DNA of 64,000 nucleotides from SAR324 cluster bacterium (GTDB lineage: Bacteria > SAR324 > NAC60-12): positions 1 to 64,000 of the forward strand of contig JADFZZ010000008.1 of assembly GCA_015232315.1 (NCBI GenBank), written 5' to 3'. This document shows, piece after piece, positions 26,998 to 36,281 of the stretch. The notes beneath the pieces were generated by a model. It did not search any database and had not been told where the DNA came from. It saw nothing but the letters and a program-made list of their open reading frames with translations. Positions within the stretch are counted from its first letter, which is position 1; every line of letters begins with the position of its first letter. A program made the translations under genes and the position numbers.

Positions 26998-29142
26998 TCA
27001 AACTGATGACGTTTGATTTTGTGCCGTTAATACTAATTTACTCAACTGTGAGTCAACACAATTTAATCCGCGCAACAAGGTTTCAGTATTGTCACGGGAG
27101 GACTGAAGATTCTGGATGATTGTTCCGAAATCTGTCCGGGATAATTGTGCTTTCAGACGAAAATCTTCCAGCAGTGTTTCTGCAAGCTGTTTCACACCTT
27201 CATACAAAACCATGTATTTGATGTTTTCCCGATAATTATCCACATCAAAATCCAGACTTTTGAGTGCGTCTTTTTTAAGTTGGATGAGTGCCTCTTTCCA
27301 GAAACGCGATTTGACTCCTTCAGCATCGGATTCATCGACTTTTTTTTCTTTGAGATGTAATTTCTGTTGAATCAACGCTTTGCCTAAAAATAGAAAACTC
27401 TTCATCTTCTCCTTCGTATGGTAATTGAGCGTTGAGGAAAACATGCTGAGAGAGACATCAGGGAAATGGAGAGGTGGAAGGTCATGCACTTCCTGATTGA
27501 GAATGAGTTGTTCATCATTGACATTCAATGCTTTGAAAAACGGTGATGAAATCCTGGAGAGGTGCTCTACATAAGATTGTTGATACTGTTTGAGCTTCAC
27601 AATCAATGGTGCATTGAAATCCTCCATAATGAACGTCATCAAATGGCGCTGGAGGGTTTTGTACATGATCACCATCTGGGCAATCAGAGTATCGCCTGAA
27701 TGAGTCAATGATTCAGGCAGTTGGTAATTTTTCACATAATCATAAATCATTCCGGTCAATGACGTATCTTTTGAAAAAAGTTGATCCACATCTTGTGAAA
27801 TCTGTTGTTTTAATTGTTTGAGCGCACCATCCAGCGATGCTTCAAACGCTTTCAGTACCGTGGCAACATCTTCAGTATGAAGGTCAAGACGGGTTTGTCG
27901 TTCACGAGATAGCTGATGATCCCGGTTCAATTCACGGATCAGGGTTTGAACAAAATTCTGAATCCGGGCTGTCATATATTGCCAATGAGCCTGTTCACTC
28001 TGGATCAATGCCTGTGATGCTGAATGATGGGCAATATCATTGAAGCATTCCTTGATGTTGTTCCATTGCTCCTGATGAAAGGCCAGCAGTTCAGGAGTGT
28101 CACGCCAAATTTTCAAATGGTGCTCCATACGTACAGGTCGTGGTTCCGGAAGCGAAATGATCAGTTGATACAAGGCGGAAATTCCAAACAATCGGGGTAT
28201 CTCCGTCCATTGTGATAGATCTTTTCTGATCTGAAGCAGAACTCGCTGTGCGTCATTTATGGTTTCATGCTCATTGAAATCCAGATTGGCGACAAACAAT
28301 GTCTGTTCCAGGAGATTCAACTGCTTCAAGGTTCTCAACAAAATCAGATCCGCCTGCCTGATTCCTGTGCGGGTGCTGATCGCATACACCACAACAGTAC
28401 TTTGTGCGAGATACTGCTGCACCATGGCAAAATGATTGGGATTGGGAGAATCGCTGCCCTGGCAGTCAGCAATTTCAAAATTCCGGGGGAGGTCAAACGG
28501 AATTTGAAGCAACACATCTTTCATGTACACAGCGTTTTCTTCCATGCTGACAAAGGCTTGATGTTCACTCAGACGGGCATTTTCCAAAACGAGTATGTTG
28601 GATTCTTTGGGACGGATATGCGTTTTGATGCGGTCATAACCTTTGAGAAATGATTTGAGCAGAATCCATTCCTGACTGAACGATTCGTGATTTTCCGCAA
28701 AATCCAGTTGCTGATGATCAAGAAAGGCTTCCAGGATCTCATGATCCGCCTGCTTCTGGAGGTCAAATGAAGTGGGTGGGGGCACTCCGGCGGCCTCGCC
28801 GAGAATCATCATGGCATTTTCGAGTTCATCACGAATCACTTCATGCGATTTGAACCAGATGGAAACACGGGATTCAGGAGCAAAACGGACCCGTGTGATG
28901 ATGGCTGTCAAAATACCGGCCCCTCTCCGCAGAATATCCTGGCCCAGCAACGCATTGACCAGTGTGGATTTTCCGGCCTTGATGGTACCAACCACCGCCA
29001 TTCTTAATATCTGCTCATTCAAACGGCGCTCAATGGCCAGCAAATTCTTTTCCCAGGCGTCTATTTGTGACGTTTCCTGTCCCAGAAGAACACGGAGTTG
29101 CTGAAGGATTTCACGGGTTTCATTGACAGGAATGTTACTCAT
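26998..29142 (-). CDS. Dynamin-like large GTPase
   Basis: A 714-residue protein of the bacterial dynamin-like class. The P-loop VVGTIKAGKSTLVNALLG is at about residues 50-67, a switch II DCQGSD follows near 228, and long alpha-helical regions with predicted coiled coils fill the rest (about 340-714). The base-specificity motif, usually N/TKxD, reads ANLD, with the Lys replaced by Asn, so guanine selectivity is uncertain. Such proteins act at membranes in remodelling, fusion or stress. No transmembrane helix is evident, so association would be peripheral. ATG at 29142 is preceded by CAGGA; an in-frame ATG at 29175 lacks a site. It is apparently a single gene, so no second dynamin partner is next door. 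Confidence 0.82.
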   Translation of the reverse strand: MSNIPVNETREILQQLRVLLGQETSQIDAWEKNLLAIERRLNEQILRMAVVGTIKAGKSTLVNALLGQDILRRGAGILTAIITRVRFAPESRVSIWFKSHEVIRDELENAMMILGEAAGVPPPTSFDLQKQADHEILEAFLDHQQLDFAENHESFSQEWILLKSFLKGYDRIKTHIRPKESNILVLENARLSEHQAFVSMEENAVYMKDVLLQIPFDLPRNFEIADCQGSDSPNPNHFAMVQQYLAQSTVVVYAISTRTGIRQADLILLRTLKQLNLLEQTLFVANLDFNEHETINDAQRVLLQIRKDLSQWTEIPRLFGISALYQLIISLPEPRPVRMEHHLKIWRDTPELLAFHQEQWNNIKECFNDIAHHSASQALIQSEQAHWQYMTARIQNFVQTLIRELNRDHQLSRERQTRLDLHTEDVATVLKAFEASLDGALKQLKQQISQDVDQLFSKDTSLTGMIYDYVKNYQLPESLTHSGDTLIAQMVIMYKTLQRHLMTFIMEDFNAPLIVKLKQYQQSYVEHLSRISSPFFKALNVNDEQLILNQEVHDLPPLHFPDVSLSMFSSTLNYHTKEKMKSFLFLGKALIQQKLHLKEKKVDESDAEGVKSRFWKEALIQLKKDALKSLDFDVDNYRENIKYMVLYEGVKQLAETLLEDFRLKAQLSRTDFGTIIQNLQSSRDNTETLLRGLNCVDSQLSKLVLTAQNQTSSV

Positions 29143-29306
29143 GGTTTGTTCCTGATTTATTAGTGTCTTACACACAAAGAAGTGTCTTCTCGACCAACGG
29201 GTGAGATCTTGAATGTTAGGAAATCAGTCGCTTAAAAAGGTTAAGATCCTTCACAGATGTTCGTGATGACACAACAACACAGTTTCGCGACAACGACTAA
29301 TTGAGC

Positions 29307-30371
29307 TTAAAGATGTTTCAGATTCAGTGCCAGCACAGACGGACAAATGGGCGGTGCGATTTTCTGGATGTCGTCTGTTGAAACAGTTCCCTGAGATGAA
29401 ATCATGGCTTCAACCTGATTGATTGCTTGTTGAATGGTCTCAGCACTGGTGACAGGTCCAGCACAGGACCAACCCCACAAATGTTCAGTACCCAAGGTCG
29501 CATCCAATTCATAAAATTCTCTTTCAGAGGGTAAAATCTGTTGTTTATCAGCTTTTATTCTGGAAATAAATTCTGTGGATAAAACATTTTTTTCAACTTC
29601 TGTGACAGACTCCGGAAACAGATTATAGGTTTCACTGACACCGTTTGCAGGGCGTGTTGTGTAAAACATGTAATAGTAAGTGTCTTGACTGGCCGTGTAA
29701 TATACCTGCAATCCATCGTTCAACCTGACCTGGGAACCCTCTGAAATTTTTGCTTTCTGGTTGTCTGTTTTTTTGACCACATACCAATCCGGTTTGGCCG
29801 ACCATGAGGCCAACGAAGCCTGAATCATCTGGAGCATTCCGGGGTGATCTGGAACATTCTGCTGAAATTTCCACAACAGGGCCGCGCTTTTTCCCGGCTG
29901 ATCCTTTTGAAAATGCTCCGTCAACTGAAACAAGGATTCCACCTCATCATCAACAATGGATTCGGATGTCATAAATTTGATCCACAACGCCTGTTCGGGA
30001 CTGTTCCCACGAGTCGCGGCGATCTGTTTCAGATTTTTGGAACCGGAGAGTTCATTCAAAAACACCTTCATGTTCTGGGGTTTTCCAGCACTGTCAGGTT
30101 GATAGGTCAGGCTTTTATTGGATCCAATTTTCAACAGGGATCCATTGGCGTTCATAATTTTAATGGAGCCATCTGATCCGGATCGGATTTCACTTCCTGG
30201 AATCACCTTGTCCCGTGATTTCAAGGGTTGCCATTCGGCAGTTCCTGTTAATTTGACCTGTGTGTCTCCTTTGGCAATCAGAACCATTCCGTCTTCATTG
30301 GCAAATACGCTCTTCACAGGAATGATAAAAGCAAGAAGCAGGATGATGAACAGGATGTGCCAGTGTTTCAT
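29307..30371 (-). CDS. Exported FecR-like/DUF4384 protein
   Basis: A 354-residue protein with a signal peptide (cleavage near VFA-NED). An N-terminal FecR-like beta module follows (GDTQVKLTG...W..LKSRDKVIPGSEIRSGSDGSIKI is its pattern, here given as GSEIRSGSDG and LLKIGSNKSL). The C-terminal part resembles DUF4384 (GLQVYYTASQDTYYYMFY, NLFPE). FecR-like modules sense or bind peptidoglycan-layer or envelope components, and DUF4384 domains often accompany caspase-like or kinase proteins. Its role here is unknown. ATG at 30371 follows AAAGG. It lies upstream of the dynamin-like gene on the same strand, with a 164-bp gap. Confidence 0.7.
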   Translation of the reverse strand: MKHWHILFIILLLAFIIPVKSVFANEDGMVLIAKGDTQVKLTGTAEWQPLKSRDKVIPGSEIRSGSDGSIKIMNANGSLLKIGSNKSLTYQPDSAGKPQNMKVFLNELSGSKNLKQIAATRGNSPEQALWIKFMTSESIVDDEVESLFQLTEHFQKDQPGKSAALLWKFQQNVPDHPGMLQMIQASLASWSAKPDWYVVKKTDNQKAKISEGSQVRLNDGLQVYYTASQDTYYYMFYTTRPANGVSETYNLFPESVTEVEKNVLSTEFISRIKADKQQILPSEREFYELDATLGTEHLWGWSCAGPVTSAETIQQAINQVEAMISSQGTVSTDDIQKIAPPICPSVLALNLKHL

Positions 30372-30635
30372 GGAATAACCTTTATCTGAGGGTTCTTGAG
30401 GTAAGTTGTGGATTCACAACGGAGCTTTGCCACAAATGGTGTCAAACCTCAACGGGAAAACAGGTATTTTAAATGTTGTCAGAAGATCTGGTTTTAGTTT
30501 CAAATTAAATATTGAGTTTGTGCCATGTATTTGCTCATTTATCATTCCTGAAAACGACAGGTCATGTATCACGGATTTGTCGTAGCGTGGAAAAATCATC
30601 GGCTATTTGATCTGCAAATAAAATCCGGAGTATTT

Positions 30636-31877
30636 ATGATGTTTCAAGGTTTATTGGGAATTATCGCACTCATGGCTCTCTCTTGGGGGATCAGTGAAAA
30701 CAGAAAATCAGTGAACTGGAAAACAGTGGGGGCTGGACTTATGATCCAGTTGCTACTGGCTGTGATTCTGTTGAAGATTCCTTTAATCAAAGAAGGGTTC
30801 ATGGGAATCAATCAGGTGGTGCTGGCTTTGGAAAAAGCCATGACTGCCGGAACCTCAATGGTTTTTGGCTATCTGGGGGGCGGTGAGGCCCCGTTTGATA
30901 TAAAAAATCCCGGAGCCACGTTCATTCTGGCATTTCGTGCGTTGCCACTGGTGCTGGTGGTCAGTGCGCTTTCATCTTTGTTATTTTACTGGAAAATTCT
31001 TCCGTATGTCATTCGCGGATTTTCCTGGGGATTGCGCCGAACCATGGGCGTTGGCGGCGCTGTCGGTGTTTCTGCGGCCGCGAATATTTTTGTGGGAATG
31101 GTGGAAGCTCCACTGTTCATCAGACCCTATATCCAGCATTTAACCCGCAGTGAACTGTTTGTCGTCATGACCACCGGTATGGCAACAGTCGCGGGAACCG
31201 TCATGGCGTTGTATGCGTTTTTATTGGGGAATGTGATTCCAGATGCCTTGGGGCATATTCTGGTGGCCTCCATCATCAGCGCTCCCGCGGCCATTCTTGT
31301 TGCTCAATTGATGATTCCTGCCACGACTGCATCGACTGAAGCCGAGTGGACTCCTTCCAGTGATGCGGCAAGCTCCATGGATGCCATCACTAAAGGCACA
31401 GAAGATGGACTGAAATTATTTCTGAATATTCTGGCTATGCTGATTGTACTGGTCGCACTGGTTCATCTGGTCAATCAGATTCTGGGTTTGTTGCCGTTGA
31501 TTCAGGGAGAAGGATTGACCTTGCAGAAAATGCTCGGGTGGGTGATGGCGCCGGTCATGTGGTTGATCGGCATTCCCTGGGATCAGGCCTTCACTGCTGG
31601 AAGCCTGATGGGAACAAAAACCATTCTGAATGAATTGATCGCCTATATTGATTTATCCCAATTGCCTGCTGACGCGCTGGATGTTAAAAGTCGGCTGATC
31701 ATGCTGTATGCCCTGTGTGGCTTCGCAAATTTCGGCAGTTTGGGAATCATGATCGCCGGACTCACCACCATGGCACCTGAGCGACGGAATGAGATTGTAT
31801 CCCTGGGAATGAAATCCATCTTATCCGGCACCATCGCAACCTGCATGACAGGTGCTGTGGTTGGACTCATTCACTGA
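30636..31877 (+). CDS. NupC-family concentrative nucleoside transporter
   Basis: A 413-residue inner-membrane transporter with about ten hydrophobic segments. Family signatures are ANIFVGMVEAPLFIRPY (re-entrant substrate site; Glu in EAP) and CGFANFGSLGIM near the end. It should import nucleosides with sodium or protons. The ATG at 30636 is preceded by CCGGAG at five bases; the frame extends upstream to 30564 without a ribosome site. It stands alone on the plus strand between minus-strand genes, and its promoter lies in the divergent gap 30372-30635, in which no repeat is visible. Confidence 0.93.
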   Translation: MMFQGLLGIIALMALSWGISENRKSVNWKTVGAGLMIQLLLAVILLKIPLIKEGFMGINQVVLALEKAMTAGTSMVFGYLGGGEAPFDIKNPGATFILAFRALPLVLVVSALSSLLFYWKILPYVIRGFSWGLRRTMGVGGAVGVSAAANIFVGMVEAPLFIRPYIQHLTRSELFVVMTTGMATVAGTVMALYAFLLGNVIPDALGHILVASIISAPAAILVAQLMIPATTASTEAEWTPSSDAASSMDAITKGTEDGLKLFLNILAMLIVLVALVHLVNQILGLLPLIQGEGLTLQKMLGWVMAPVMWLIGIPWDQAFTAGSLMGTKTILNELIAYIDLSQLPADALDVKSRLIMLYALCGFANFGSLGIMIAGLTTMAPERRNEIVSLGMKSILSGTIATCMTGAVVGLIH

Positions 31878-31897
31878 TCTTCCTGTTCCGTTTTTCG

Positions 31898-32875
31898 TTA
31901 ATATTTTATCAAATAAATGACGGAAATATTTTTTGGACGAGTTTCATTGCCCTGTCCTTGCGCCAGCAACGTGTGTTGTGATGCGCCCCCTGCCTTATTT
32001 GCCTGACTATCTATGAATATCTGGGAGTTAGATCCAACTCCTCCATTTCCAGTGCCTACCATGAGTATTGAGTTATTATCGGCATCGAATATGGCAAGAT
32101 TTGGGATTTTTGCCAATTCACTTTGTTTTGTCCCAACATTGTCACCAGTAACGCCATCCCCACGGTTTGTTCTGCTACCAGCATCAGGATCTGAACCAGC
32201 ACTATTATCTATTCCACGCAGAAAATACCCGCGGTAATCCGGTAAATTGAATGTCGTAGATCCATCTCCAATACCATAGGTTGTACCAATGGCTGAATAA
32301 AGCTCCGCATAAGTTGTAATGCTCACAGCACTGCCATCACAAAATAACCAACCGGTTGGTGGTGTTGTGTTATGACCTGGCACTGATGATGGCATGATCA
32401 AACCAGGCGGGAGGCTGACATCAACCGTGTACACTTTTTTCATTTTTTTTGTAGACGAACCCAAATCATAGGAACTGTCTGTGACCGGGATAACATCCTT
32501 GATTTGCATTGTACCATTCACGTTTGTATCGCCATTCACATCAAGTTTGTATGCTGGTGCGGAGGTTGTCCCTATTCCAACTTTTCCGGATTTAACCTGA
32601 ATTTGTTTCAGCAGTTCATTCACAGCATTGAACACTGCTGTGAAATTGCTATTCATACTGGATGAACTGATTATATTTCCGGATGTGAACGATGTTTGAG
32701 TGATATTGTCTGGTGTGTCTGCATAGGACCATATTGCAAGTGTGAGTGAAGCCACAAAAATCCCAATGACAGTGGAGGGGATATGGAAAAACTTTCTCGT
32801 TTTATTTTGTTGTTCCATTTTTAATAATTTTGCATCTAACTGTTCAACCTTACTAATAAGATCTCTGTTATCCAT
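31898..32875 (-). CDS. Membrane-anchored phage tail-collar domain protein
   Basis: A 325-residue protein. A short coiled coil (about 4-26) precedes one membrane helix (about 32-52; STVIGIFVASLTLAIW), a small beta region repeated in GKVGIGTTSAPAYKLDVNGD-type trimeric fibre proteins, and a C-terminal tail-collar domain (PPTGWLFCDGSAV, YGIGDGSTTFNLPDYRGYFLRGID). Tail-collar domains form the trimeric tips of phage tail fibres. No other phage gene is near, so this is a bacterial protein that presents a fibre-like tip outside the inner membrane (inference). ATG at 32875 follows AAGGGG. Confidence 0.8.
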   Translation of the reverse strand: MDNRDLISKVEQLDAKLLKMEQQNKTRKFFHIPSTVIGIFVASLTLAIWSYADTPDNITQTSFTSGNIISSSSMNSNFTAVFNAVNELLKQIQVKSGKVGIGTTSAPAYKLDVNGDTNVNGTMQIKDVIPVTDSSYDLGSSTKKMKKVYTVDVSLPPGLIMPSSVPGHNTTPPTGWLFCDGSAVSITTYAELYSAIGTTYGIGDGSTTFNLPDYRGYFLRGIDNSAGSDPDAGSRTNRGDGVTGDNVGTKQSELAKIPNLAIFDADNNSILMVGTGNGGVGSNSQIFIDSQANKAGGASQHTLLAQGQGNETRPKNISVIYLIKY

Positions 32876-32946
32876 ATCATCCCCTTGATAAAATGAGAAA
32901 AATTTACGTTAACAAACCAGATTTAAGATGTCCCTTATAGAATCAC

Positions 32947-33966
32947 TCAGAAAGACGCAAGGAAGAATTGTTTGACAAAATCCAGAAAGAAAGATTCCTG
33001 ATCTTCAAAGGTGAGGTGGGTGAATTTTTCAGGTTGGGATTGAAGCAGTTCTTCCAGTTTTAACAGACCCCATTTGCCATATTCTTCCTTGACCCATTTC
33101 TTCAGATAGTAACCCTCGCGCAACGCATGATTCGCATGGTGTTCCTGCGTCAGAAACTGTTGGTGAAGGAATTCCGCCAGTGCTTCGAGACCGATTCGTT
33201 TGATAGCACTCGTGCGAAAAATACGGACATCCTCCTGAACGTTTTCAGGCAGAATCCGGGCAAGCTTGAGGCTGGATTTCAGCAGATGGTAGCTTTTTTG
33301 AGCGAGTTTTTCCTCATCACATTTGTTGATGATGAAGGTGTCAGGAATTTCCATGATCCCGGCTTTCATGAACTGGATTTGATCGCCAGTGAGAGGTTGG
33401 AGAATCAGGCAGGTGTGATCACTGAGTTTCTGGATTTCAATTTCACTTTGCCCGATTCCAACCGTTTCGATGAATATCAGATCAAAAAAATATTTCATCA
33501 ACCGGATTGCATGAAAAGTCTGGGTGCTCACACCCCCCAGATCCAGATTGGAGGCTTGTGAGCGGAAAAATATTCTTTTCTCATGGGTGGGAAAATTGAC
33601 GCGTGTTCGATCTCCCAGCAAGGACCCTCCCGAGGTTTGACTGGAAGGGTCCACCGCCACCACAGCGATGGAAAGATCGGGATATTTTTTCAGGAAAGTC
33701 AGGCACAACTCACCAATCAGACTCGATTTGCCGGCCCCGGGAGTTCCGGTAAAGCCGATCACAAACGCGTTTTTGCTAAACGCATCCGGACGACTTCTGA
33801 TCGTCTGAATCAGTTGCTTGCGGTCCTGTCTGTTTTTGGGAGTGCGCCCTTCAAAAATACTGATGAGCCGCCCCAGCGGCCATTTTTCAAGTGCCGCGGC
33901 CTGGGTCAGCAAGGACTCCAGTTGGGGTGATATCTCAAGCGGCATCAATGATGATTCCTGTGTCAT
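32947..33966 (-). CDS. meaB: MeaB/ArgK-type G-protein chaperone of B12-dependent mutase
   Basis: A 339-residue GTPase that loads and protects adenosylcobalamin-dependent acyl-CoA mutases. Visible motifs are the P-loop GTPGAGKSSLIGEL, SGGSLLGDRTR, the switch ETVGIGQSE and the guanine motif NKCD. ATG at 33966 follows AGGA. It begins nine bases after the mutase stop, in one operon with it, which fits its chaperone role and links it to that mutase rather than to another one elsewhere. Confidence 0.94.
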   Translation of the reverse strand: MTQESSLMPLEISPQLESLLTQAAALEKWPLGRLISIFEGRTPKNRQDRKQLIQTIRSRPDAFSKNAFVIGFTGTPGAGKSSLIGELCLTFLKKYPDLSIAVVAVDPSSQTSGGSLLGDRTRVNFPTHEKRIFFRSQASNLDLGGVSTQTFHAIRLMKYFFDLIFIETVGIGQSEIEIQKLSDHTCLILQPLTGDQIQFMKAGIMEIPDTFIINKCDEEKLAQKSYHLLKSSLKLARILPENVQEDVRIFRTSAIKRIGLEALAEFLHQQFLTQEHHANHALREGYYLKKWVKEEYGKWGLLKLEELLQSQPEKFTHLTFEDQESFFLDFVKQFFLASF

Positions 33967-33974
33967 GCGTTGTC

Positions 33975-36041
33975 CTACTCCTGAGCCGCGCGATTTTGAT
34001 GAATCAGGTCAATGATATCACTCATTACCTGCACCAGATCGAAATCCTTGGGTGTGAAGATTTTTTTGACACCTTTTCCGAGAATGGAGGCAAAATCCGA
34101 TTGCGGGATGATCCCGCCCAACACGACAGGAATCGCGTTTTTCGCGCCAAATTTTTCGAGATCCCCAAAAATCTGGTCAATGATTTCGTTGTGTGAGCCC
34201 GACAATAGAGAAATGCCGATGACATCCACGTTTTCTTCAACCGCGGACTGAACAATTTCGGTCGCACTGAGACGGATGCCAAAATAAATCACATCAAAAC
34301 CGCAATGCCGTGCCGCCACAGCGATCATTTCCGCACCATTGGAATGACCATCCAGACCGGGCTTTCCAACAATGATTTTGGGACGGTGTCCATAAGTATC
34401 AGTAAATTTATTCACTTTGGAACGGACTTCTTCCAGTTGTGCTGTTTCAATCTGGAACGATTGTCCTTCCACGCCGGTAGGCGCACGGTATTCTCCAAAC
34501 ACGCTTCTGAGTGTCTCGGACCATTCGCCCGTAGTGACACGCGCTTTGGCGCAGGCAATGGAGGCTTCCATCAAATTGGTTCCGGTTTTGGCTTCTTCAG
34601 CCAGACGTTCCAGTGCCGCTTTAACTTTTGCCTCATCCCGTTGTTTTTTGGTAGTTGCCAACGCGTCCAGTGTGTCCTGAGCCGCAGACACGTCCACCTT
34701 GAACACACCGCCATCATCTCCTTGCACCAGTGGTGAAGGAATGGCTTCAGTCCATTTGTTGCGACCTACCACGATTTGTTCCCCTTTGTTGATTCGGGCG
34801 ATTCGATCTGCTTGAGAACCAACAAGTTGTGATTTCATGTAACCGGACTTGATGGCTTCCACACCACCACCCATGGCCAGAATCTTGTCAATTTCCGTGT
34901 AAGCCTGTTGTTTTAGATCGGCCACTTTGGATTCAATGACTTTGGAGCCTTCAAAAATGTCAGGAAATTCCAGCAAATCTGTTTCATAGGCCAGAATCTG
35001 CTGAAGTCGTAACGACCATTGCTGATCCCAGGGGCGAGGCAAGGACAAGGCTTCGTTCCAGGCGGGGAGTTGAAGGGCACGACAGCGGGCGTCACGACTC
35101 AGTGTCACGCCAAGAGCTTCAATCAGAATCCGCCAGGCGTTATTTTCGGGTTGTTCTTCTGAAAGTCCGAGTGAATTGACCTGAACGCCATAACGAAAAC
35201 GTCGGTAACTGGCGTTTTTTACCTGATAACGTTTCTGGCAGATTTCATCCCACATTTCTGTGAAAGCGCGCATCTTGCACATTTCTTCCACAAACCGCAT
35301 GCCGGCATTCACAAAAAAGGAGATGCGGCCAACGCAACGTTCAAATTCTTCTTCACTCAGATTTTTTGCTTTGATCGCATCCAGCAGGGTGATGGCATTG
35401 ATCAAGGCGAACGCAAGTTCCTGAACAGGTGTCGCCCCTGCCTCCTGAAGGTGATAGGAACAGATGTTGGACGGATTGAATTTGGGAACCTTGTTGAGGG
35501 AATATTCGTACATATCGACAGTCAACCGCAAGGAGGCTTCAGGCGGAAACACATAGGTTCCCCTTGCCAGAAATTCTTTCATGAGATCATTCTGGGTGGT
35601 TCCCTGCAACAGCGAGGGATCAATGCCGCGTTCTTCAGCAAGAGCGATATACAGAGAAAACAACCACATGGCCGTACCATTGATGGTCATGGAGGTGTTC
35701 ATTTCTTCAATGGGGATCTGGTCAAACAGAATATGGAAATCATCAAGTGTGTTGATCGGCACACCGACCTTGCCAATTTCGGGACGGGCAATGGGGTCTT
35801 CAGAGGAGTATCCGCATTGGGTTGCCAGATCAAACGCGATGCTCAATCCGGTCTGTCCCTTTGACAGGTTGCTTCGATACAGTTCGTTGGAGGCCTTGAC
35901 GTTGGTGTGGCCGGCATAGGTTCTGAAAATCCACGGTTTTTCCTTCGTGGTTTTTCCTTCTTTGTCATATAAAACATGCGCAAGCTTTTCCATGGTGTCA
36001 CCGGGTAAGCAGTTGATTGAAGACGACTCCGGTAGCATCAT
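33975..36041 (-). CDS. ecm: Ethylmalonyl-CoA mutase type, B12-dependent
   Basis: A 688-residue single-chain acyl-CoA mutase. The N-terminal TIM barrel starts with PWIFRTYAGHTN and includes LSIAFDLATQCGYSSEDP and SYHLQEAGATPVQE; the C-terminal cobalamin-binding domain has GKPGLDGHSNGAE with the DxHxxG histidine that ligates cobalt. Spacing, length and the VGVPINTLDD stretch resemble MeaA/Ecm of the ethylmalonyl-CoA pathway more than methylmalonyl-CoA mutases, but substrate cannot be proved from this. No crotonyl-CoA carboxylase/reductase gene is in the window. ATG at 36041 (followed by a second ATG) has GGAG upstream; an ATG at 35993 is possible. A hairpin lies 20 bp upstream. Confidence 0.85.
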   Translation of the reverse strand: MMLPESSSINCLPGDTMEKLAHVLYDKEGKTTKEKPWIFRTYAGHTNVKASNELYRSNLSKGQTGLSIAFDLATQCGYSSEDPIARPEIGKVGVPINTLDDFHILFDQIPIEEMNTSMTINGTAMWLFSLYIALAEERGIDPSLLQGTTQNDLMKEFLARGTYVFPPEASLRLTVDMYEYSLNKVPKFNPSNICSYHLQEAGATPVQELAFALINAITLLDAIKAKNLSEEEFERCVGRISFFVNAGMRFVEEMCKMRAFTEMWDEICQKRYQVKNASYRRFRYGVQVNSLGLSEEQPENNAWRILIEALGVTLSRDARCRALQLPAWNEALSLPRPWDQQWSLRLQQILAYETDLLEFPDIFEGSKVIESKVADLKQQAYTEIDKILAMGGGVEAIKSGYMKSQLVGSQADRIARINKGEQIVVGRNKWTEAIPSPLVQGDDGGVFKVDVSAAQDTLDALATTKKQRDEAKVKAALERLAEEAKTGTNLMEASIACAKARVTTGEWSETLRSVFGEYRAPTGVEGQSFQIETAQLEEVRSKVNKFTDTYGHRPKIIVGKPGLDGHSNGAEMIAVAARHCGFDVIYFGIRLSATEIVQSAVEENVDVIGISLLSGSHNEIIDQIFGDLEKFGAKNAIPVVLGGIIPQSDFASILGKGVKKIFTPKDFDLVQVMSDIIDLIHQNRAAQE

Positions 36042-36060
36042 TGAACTCCGGAATCATGAA

Positions 36061-36097
36061 ATTTTCGCTGGGCAGATCTGCCCGGAAGGGCGAAAAT
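36061..36097 (-). promoter_or_regulatory. Nested hairpin upstream of the mutase gene
   Basis: ATTTTCGC (36061-36068) pairs with GCGAAAAT (36090-36097) around the perfect palindrome GGGCAGATCTGCCC (36070-36083). It ends 20 bp before the mutase start and would lie in its leader or promoter. It could be an operator or an RNA stem. No cobalamin-riboswitch B12 box was seen in the short upstream region. Confidence 0.55.
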
Positions 36098-36281
36098 ATG
36101 AGTTATTTCAATAAATGGTTCAAGATAAAACAAGGTGAAACACATGGAAATCACAAGAATCAACCCGGGTTACAATTCTGCATAAATTCAATCTGTAATT
36201 GCATTCACATTGGATTATGGTAAAGGTAACACAAATCATGTCTAAACAACTGTAACCATAAAAACAGAAACAGGAACATCA

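Noticed and set aside
36042-36281. Cobalamin riboswitch upstream of the B12-dependent mutase
   Set aside because: Only a short hairpin is present. The conserved B12 box and the length of a cobalamin aptamer are not seen.
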